From NCBI GenBank assembly GCA_046350655.1, contig JAXMAB010000015.1:1-64000 (forward strand): 64,000 nucleotides of DNA, in the 5' to 3' direction. The position numbers were made by a program, and so were the translations under genes. Origin of the DNA: JAEUHO01 sp046350655. Lineage in GTDB: Bacteria > Planctomycetota > PLA2 > JAEUHO01. Below the pieces are notes generated by a model that saw only the letters and a program-made list of their open reading frames with translations, was not told the origin of the DNA and did no database searches. The stretch's first letter is position 1. Every line of letters begins with the position of its first letter. Positions 59,719 to 64,000 of the stretch are shown here, piece by piece.

Positions 59719-61884
59719 ATGGCGCGTTCCCGCCGCTCGTTCGTTCCCTCGCTCGTGGCCCTGGGGCTGGTCGCCCTCGGGGTGCCCGCGGTCGTCCCGA
59801 CCGCCCGGGCCGCCGACGACGGGGCCTCGCTCCGCCTCGAGACGGTCGTCCCCGGCCGGACCCTGGCGTTCGCCGCCATGGAGGACATCGGGGCGTGGGG
59901 TGCGCGCTGGAAGCAGACCGCGCTCGCGAAGCTCTTCGCCGACCCCGACATGCGCGCCTTCATGGGGCCCCTCGAGGAGGACCTCACGAAGATGCTCGAG
60001 GGCGGCGACGGCCGCGAGGAGTCGCCCGTGCCCCCCGAGGCGCGGGAGGTCTTCAAGCAGCTGCAGGGCCTGTCGGGCCAGGCGGCGGTGGCCCTCGTCG
60101 CGATGCCCGAGGGGCGGAAGATGCCGGTGATGGCGGCGGGCCTCGACTTCGGCACGCACCTCTCGGACTTCGTGACGTTCCTCGAGCGGATGAAGGAGCG
60201 CCAGGGCGACCTGCCGCTCAAGATCGAGGAGAAGGACGGCAAGACGTGGTGGACGCTCGGCAACCCCGAGCGCCCCGACATGGTCGGCACGACGCTCGGC
60301 GGGTCGGTCCTCATGTCGACGGACCGCGCGTGGGTGGACGACGTCGTCGCGCGCAAGGGCGCGCCGGTCGACGGCTCCCTCGCGACGGTCGCGTCGTTCC
60401 AGACCTCGCGCAAGGCCGCGGGCGACGGGACGGCGATGTTCGTGTTCGGCAACGCCCCGGCGCTGCTCGACCGCTTCCTCCCGAACATGCCGCCCGAGGC
60501 GCCGCGCATGATGAAGGCCCTCGGCGTGGACACCATGCGCGGCCTCTCGTACGCGTTCGGGTTCCACGGCGACGTGTTCCGCGAGACGATCGTCCTCGAC
60601 GCGCCGGCGAACGACGCCGGCCTGATGAGCCTCCTCCGCTCGAAGCCGATCGACCGCAAGGGCCTCGCCCTGGCGCCGTCGACGGCGTTCGTGTTCGGCG
60701 AGTCGTCCTTCCCGCTGTCGCGCCTGCTCCCGACGATCCGGCCGATCCTCACCGAGATCGACGCGGACCTCCCGCAGCACCTCGACAAGGCGCTCGCCGA
60801 CGCGAAGGCCGCGACCGGCGTGGACCTCGAGAAGGACCTGCTGCCGATGCTGTCCGACGACCTGTCGTACTACGTCGGCATGCCGGAGACGGGCGGCCTG
60901 TACCCGGAGCTCGTCGTGTCCCTCGGCGTGAAGGACCCCGCGGCCTTCGAGAAGGCCGCGCAGAAGGCGGTGGACGGCCTGCTGCAGACCGCCGGCAAGG
61001 ACGAGCACGTCACCGGCCGCCAGCGCATGGTCGAGTGGCACGGCAAGCGCCTCTACATGGTCGAGCTGGCCGGCGTGCGCCGCCGCGACATGGTCCCCTT
61101 CACCCCGACGTGGACCGTGATGGACGGCCGCTGGGTCATCACCCTCGTCCCGCACGCGATGAAGGAGCTCATCCTCCGCACGGAGCAGGGCGGCAAGGGA
61201 CTCGCCGACCAGGAGGACGTCGTCTCGATCCTGCGCGGCGCGCCGGAGAACGCGACCTCGCTCGGCTACTTCGACCTGCAGGCGCTCCTGACGCTGCTGT
61301 ACGACACCGGCGTGCCGCTGCTGCAGACCGTCGCGAAGCCGAACGTGCTCCGCGCCCCCGTCCGGCTCGACTGGGCGATGCTGCCGCCGACGCGGGCCGT
61401 CCGCCCGTACCTCCGCAGCATGGGCACCCACACGCACGTCGAGGGCGAGGCCTTCGTGGCGCAGATGGACAGCCCCATGGGCTACGTCCTCCCGCTGGCC
61501 CTCGCGGCCGGCGTGGCGGGCGTCGCCATGAGCCGGCGCTCCGAGATCTCGGTGTCCGAGATGCCCGAGGTGACCTCGGAGTCGCGCGCCCTCGTCGCGG
61601 ACCTCCAGGTCCAGAGCCTCGCGGACGCCGTCCGCGGCTACCACGCGGCCCACGGCAAGCTGCCCGGCAGCCTCGAGCAGCTCACGCAGGAGACCGACCC
61701 GGGCACGGGCCGGCCCTGGCTCGACCGCGTCCGTCGCGACCCGTGGGGCGGCGAGTACGCCTTCACGGTGCTCGACGCGGCGAAGGGCACGTTCGAGGTC
61801 CGTTCGGCCGGCGCCGACGGCACGCCGAACACCCTCGACGACGTGGTGCACCCCACCGAGGCGGAGCGCGAGGGCTCGAAGTAG
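59719..61884 (+). CDS. Secreted protein with DUF3352-like body and GspG-like C-terminal domain
   Basis: 721 residues from ATG 59719 (CGGAGGA site). Signal peptide (SLVALGLVALGVPAVVPTARA). The body (residues 40 to about 580) has repeats of the type FGTHLSDFVTFLERM...LPLKIEEKDGKTWWTL and LGVKDPAAFEKAAQKAVDGLL, resembling DUF3352-type exported proteins. A hydrophobic stretch (GYVLPLALAAGVAGVAM) precedes a C-terminal ~100 residues like the GspG globular part: YHAAHGKLPGSLEQLTQ, DPWGGEYAF, SAGADGTPNTLDD. It lacks a prepilin peptidase site, so it is not a classical pseudopilin. It may bind the pseudopilus or be a secreted substrate. Confidence 0.75.
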   Translation: MARSRRSFVPSLVALGLVALGVPAVVPTARAADDGASLRLETVVPGRTLAFAAMEDIGAWGARWKQTALAKLFADPDMRAFMGPLEEDLTKMLEGGDGREESPVPPEAREVFKQLQGLSGQAAVALVAMPEGRKMPVMAAGLDFGTHLSDFVTFLERMKERQGDLPLKIEEKDGKTWWTLGNPERPDMVGTTLGGSVLMSTDRAWVDDVVARKGAPVDGSLATVASFQTSRKAAGDGTAMFVFGNAPALLDRFLPNMPPEAPRMMKALGVDTMRGLSYAFGFHGDVFRETIVLDAPANDAGLMSLLRSKPIDRKGLALAPSTAFVFGESSFPLSRLLPTIRPILTEIDADLPQHLDKALADAKAATGVDLEKDLLPMLSDDLSYYVGMPETGGLYPELVVSLGVKDPAAFEKAAQKAVDGLLQTAGKDEHVTGRQRMVEWHGKRLYMVELAGVRRRDMVPFTPTWTVMDGRWVITLVPHAMKELILRTEQGGKGLADQEDVVSILRGAPENATSLGYFDLQALLTLLYDTGVPLLQTVAKPNVLRAPVRLDWAMLPPTRAVRPYLRSMGTHTHVEGEAFVAQMDSPMGYVLPLALAAGVAGVAMSRRSEISVSEMPEVTSESRALVADLQVQSLADAVRGYHAAHGKLPGSLEQLTQETDPGTGRPWLDRVRRDPWGGEYAFTVLDAAKGTFEVRSAGADGTPNTLDDVVHPTEAEREGSK

Positions 61885-61912
61885 TCCTCCCCCCCATCGT
61901 CCCCGTTCGCAC

Positions 61913-61949
61913 CGGGCCCCGCGGCATCCCCGCGGGGCCCGTTTCATTT
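61913..61949 (+). terminator. Rho-independent terminator of the secretion cluster
   Basis: CGGGCCCCGCGG (61913-61924) and CCGCGGGGCCCG (61930-61941) make a 12-bp stem with a 5-nt loop, followed by TTTCATTT. The only hairpin in the window with a clear T tract. Confidence 0.88.
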
Positions 61950-61950
61950 C

Positions 61951-62052
61951 CATCCGCCAAAAGATGCCGGTCGTTGATTGGCGGATGCCGGCCGCCGGGC
62001 CTCGCGTTCCCCCGGTTCGATCCGCCCATCGATGCCGGTCGTTGATGAGCGG
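61951..62052. repeat. Duplicated 34-bp stem-loop element
   Basis: 61951-61984 and 62019-62052 share GATGCCGGTCGTTGAT exactly and about 27 of 34 bases overall. In copy 1 CATCCGCCAA pairs with TTGGCGGATG (10 bp); in copy 2 CCGCCCATC pairs with GATGAGCGG (8 of 9). They lie between the convergent secretion cluster and serS. Confidence 0.7.
61996..62006 (-). repeat. Dispersed 11-mer between the two stem-loop copies
   Basis: Exact copy in reverse orientation, GCCGGGCCTCGCGTTCC. Confidence 0.75.
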
Positions 62053-62091
62053 CCCGCGCGCGGAAGGTGGCCCCCGCGCGGGCGGCGAAGG

Positions 62092-63384
62092 TCAGACCTT
62101 CGGAGGCGCGAACGCCTCGCGGCCGCCGAGGTAGGGTCGCAGCGCCTTCGGGATCGTGATCGAACCGTCGGCCTGCTGGTGGTTCTCGAGGACCGCGATC
62201 AACACGCGCGGCGTCGCCACGACCGTGTTGTTCAGCGTGTGGCAGACGCGGACCTTGCCGTCCTTGTCGCGGTAGCGGAGGTCGAGCCGGCGCGCCTGGA
62301 AGTCGAAGAACATGCTCGCGGAGTGCGTCTCGCCGTAGCCCTTGCGGCTCGGCATCCACGCCTCGAGGTCGTACTTGTAGACCTGGCCGCGGCCCATGTC
62401 GCCCGTGCAGACCGCCACGACGCGGTACGGCAGCTCGAGCGCCTTCAGGACGTCCTCCGCGTTGCGGACGATGTCCTCGAGGTGCGCGCGGCTCCGCTCG
62501 GGGTCCGCGACGTCCACGATCACCTGCTCCACCTTGTTGAACTGGTGGACGCGGTAGAGCCCGCGCGTGTCCTTGCCGTAGGTCCCCGCCTCGCGGCGGA
62601 AACACGGCGAGATGCCGGCGTAGCGCAGCGGCAGCTCGGCCGCGTCGAGGATCTCGCCCGCGCGGTACGCCGTCACCGAGACCTCGCTCGTGCCGACCAG
62701 CCACGCGGCCTGGTCCTCGAACGTCGGGTTCTCGATCTTGTACGTCTGCTCCTCGGCCCCGGGGAAGTACGCCGTGCCGACCAGCGCGGCCTCCTTCACG
62801 AGCACCGGGACCGACATCGGCGTGAAGCCGCGCGACGCGATCAGGTCGAGCCCCATCCGCAGGATCGCCTGCTCGAGCAGCACCGCGTCGCCCTTCAGGA
62901 TGTACGACCGGCTGCCGCCGAGCCGGCCCGCGCGGTCCACGTCGAGCCAGCCGCGCGCGGTCATCAGGTCGACGTGGTCCTTCGGCGCGAACGCGAACGC
63001 CGGCGCCGTCCCGTGCCGCCGCACCTCGACGTTGTCCGCGTCCGTGAGGCCCTCGGGCACCGAGTCCGCGGGCGGGTTCGGCGCCTGCCGCAGCAGCGCC
63101 TCGAGCTCCTTCATCACCGGCGCGAGCGCGGCCTCGTGCCCGGCGCCCTCGTCCTTCAGCGACTTCAGCCGCGCCAGGGCCTCCTGCTTCGCGTCGCCCT
63201 GCAGCGTCGCGACCTGCTTGCCGAGGCGGTTCTGCTCGGCCTTCGCGTTCTCCTGCGCGAGCAGGATGCGGCGCCGCTCCCCGTCGAGCGCGAGCACGCG
63301 GTCGACGTCGAACGCGATGCGCTTGCGCTGCGCGCCGCGGCGGACGAGGTCGGGGTTCTCCCGGATGAAGGCGAGGTCGAGCAT
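62092..63384 (-). CDS. serS: Seryl-tRNA synthetase
   Basis: 430 residues from ATG 63384 (GGGAGACC upstream). Charges tRNA-Ser. The N-terminal coiled-coil arm (MLDLAFIRENPDLVRRGAQRK to about 105) and class II motifs (GTSEVSVTAYRAGEIL; CFRREAGTYGKDTRGLYRVHQF; HTLNNTVVATPRVLIAVLENHQ) are complete. The ATG shares its A with the TGA of mqnA, so translation is coupled. Confidence 0.96.
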   Translation of the reverse strand: MLDLAFIRENPDLVRRGAQRKRIAFDVDRVLALDGERRRILLAQENAKAEQNRLGKQVATLQGDAKQEALARLKSLKDEGAGHEAALAPVMKELEALLRQAPNPPADSVPEGLTDADNVEVRRHGTAPAFAFAPKDHVDLMTARGWLDVDRAGRLGGSRSYILKGDAVLLEQAILRMGLDLIASRGFTPMSVPVLVKEAALVGTAYFPGAEEQTYKIENPTFEDQAAWLVGTSEVSVTAYRAGEILDAAELPLRYAGISPCFRREAGTYGKDTRGLYRVHQFNKVEQVIVDVADPERSRAHLEDIVRNAEDVLKALELPYRVVAVCTGDMGRGQVYKYDLEAWMPSRKGYGETHSASMFFDFQARRLDLRYRDKDGKVRVCHTLNNTVVATPRVLIAVLENHQQADGSITIPKALRPYLGGREAFAPPKV

Positions 63385-64000
63385 CAGAGGTCTCCCAAGT
63401 GCGCCTGCTCCGCCGCGAACCGGGCCAGCCCCGCGTCCTCCGCCGGGCCGATGGGGAACCGGATCGCCTCCCGCAGGTACCGCCGCGCCTCGGCGGCGGC
63501 CAGCCCGTGCGTCGGGCCGTACGCCTCCGCGAGCGCGTCGAGACGCAGCATCCCCCGGGCGGCGACGCCGTCGAGCATCCGCGCGAGCGCCTCGCAGCGC
63601 TCCGCCGGCAGCCCCGCGCGGGCCGTCCACCGGGCGAACACGAACGGCAGCCCGGTCCACGCCTTCCACGCCTCGCCGAGGTCGAGGACCGCCCCCCGCC
63701 AGGCCTTCCGCCGGATCAGGGCCCGGTCGCCGATCACCAGCGTGGCCGCGTCCGGGTTCGCCGCCGGGTCGGGCCCGGGCGTCGCCGAGGTCGTGTAGCG
63801 CGGCCGCTGCCCGAACCGCCGCTCCAGCAGCACGCGCAGCAGGCGGACGCTGGTCCGGCTCGCCGGGTCGAGCACCACCCGCTCGGGCCACGGCCCCGGC
63901 GGCACCGGCCGCGGCAGGAACGCCAGGACGCTCTCCACCGGCCCGTCGCACGCGATCCCGTACGCCCCGAGGAACGGCCCCACGCCGCCCGCCAGGGCCT
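63384..64000 (-). CDS. mqnA: MqnA-like chorismate dehydratase, C-terminal part (runs off right edge)
   Basis: The frame is open at base 64000 and ends at the TGA 63386-63384. About 205 residues are visible: LDPASRTSVRLLRVLLERRFG, DAATLVIGDRALIRRKAWRGAVLDLGEAWKAWTGLPFVFARW and AIRFPIGPAEDAGLARF match MqnA, which turns chorismate into 3-enolpyruvylbenzoate in the futalosine route to menaquinone. An internal GTG at 63983 is probably not the start, because the frame continues upstream as ALAGG. Confidence 0.85.
   Translation of the reverse strand, partial: ALAGGVGPFLGAYGIACDGPVESVLAFLPRPVPPGPWPERVVLDPASRTSVRLLRVLLERRFGQRPRYTTSATPGPDPAANPDAATLVIGDRALIRRKAWRGAVLDLGEAWKAWTGLPFVFARWTARAGLPAERCEALARMLDGVAARGMLRLDALAEAYGPTHGLAAAEARRYLREAIRFPIGPAEDAGLARFAAEQAHLGDL

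Overview
This 64 kb window comes from a bacterial chromosome with very high G+C (about three quarters by eye). There is no rRNA, recognisable tRNA, insertion sequence, phage gene or CRISPR array. The gene set points to the Planctomycetota or a related high-GC phylum (inference from architecture, not proof). Pointers are ECF sigma factors tied to large periplasmic proteins, an anti-sigma finger fused to an alpha-2-macroglobulin, VIT/VWA proteins with cyclase-type repeats, an FHA Ser/Thr kinase with a long extracellular tail, and a futalosine-pathway mqnA.

Layout. 0-3.7 kb: a secreted protein running off the left edge, a cysteine synthase-like enzyme, a small anchored secreted protein and a HEAT/VWA protein. 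3.8-9.0 kb: ECF sigma factor followed by an anti-sigma/macroglobulin fusion. 9.2-15.0 kb: Lon-type protease, universal stress protein and a GspE/PilB ATPase carrying a zinc ribbon and a response-regulator receiver. 15.1-26.9 kb: a long minus-strand run with accD, a GDPD phosphodiesterase, the VIT-VWA giant, a GNAT acetyltransferase, a zinc-ribbon membrane protein, a sigma factor fused to carboxypeptidase-regulatory-like repeats, and two small secreted proteins. Three frame breaks fall in this run. 27-34.5 kb: rpe, gap, tilS, tatA, a propeller lipoprotein and yggS. 34.5-45.7 kb: FHA kinase, DUF167, a purN-methyltransferase fusion, dnaK, a divergent NtrC/NtrB pair, and a Sua5-phosphatase fusion with rpiB. 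45.9-50.6 kb: a spermidine-synthase-like membrane protein and rpsU. 51.2-61.9 kb: a type II secretion cluster, gspD-E-F then gspG-H-I-J, followed by a secreted protein ending in a pseudopilin-like domain. 62.1-64 kb: serS coupled to mqnA.

The most unusual signal is not a gene. The 11-mer CGCGAGGCCCG occurs 30 times by my hand count, 16 on the plus strand and 14 as its complement, against about one expected by chance. It often sits in a longer consensus near GGNACGCGAGGCCCGGTGGCC. Copies lie both between genes and inside them, in several reading frames. Where they fall in genes they are often built from codons that look rare here (Pro CCT, Arg AGG, Arg CGA). Inverted pairs form strong hairpins after genes, and between purN and dnaK the core has become a five-unit tandem array.

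Other themes: GTGA start/stop overlaps couple many neighbouring genes. A GGTATCRT -10-like element lies only 7-9 nt before several start codons, suggesting leaderless transcripts. Domain fusions are common (anti-sigma+macroglobulin, sigma+repeat domains, ATPase+receiver, PurN+methyltransferase, Sua5+phosphatase). All coordinates and counts were derived by reading the sequence; no database search was run.
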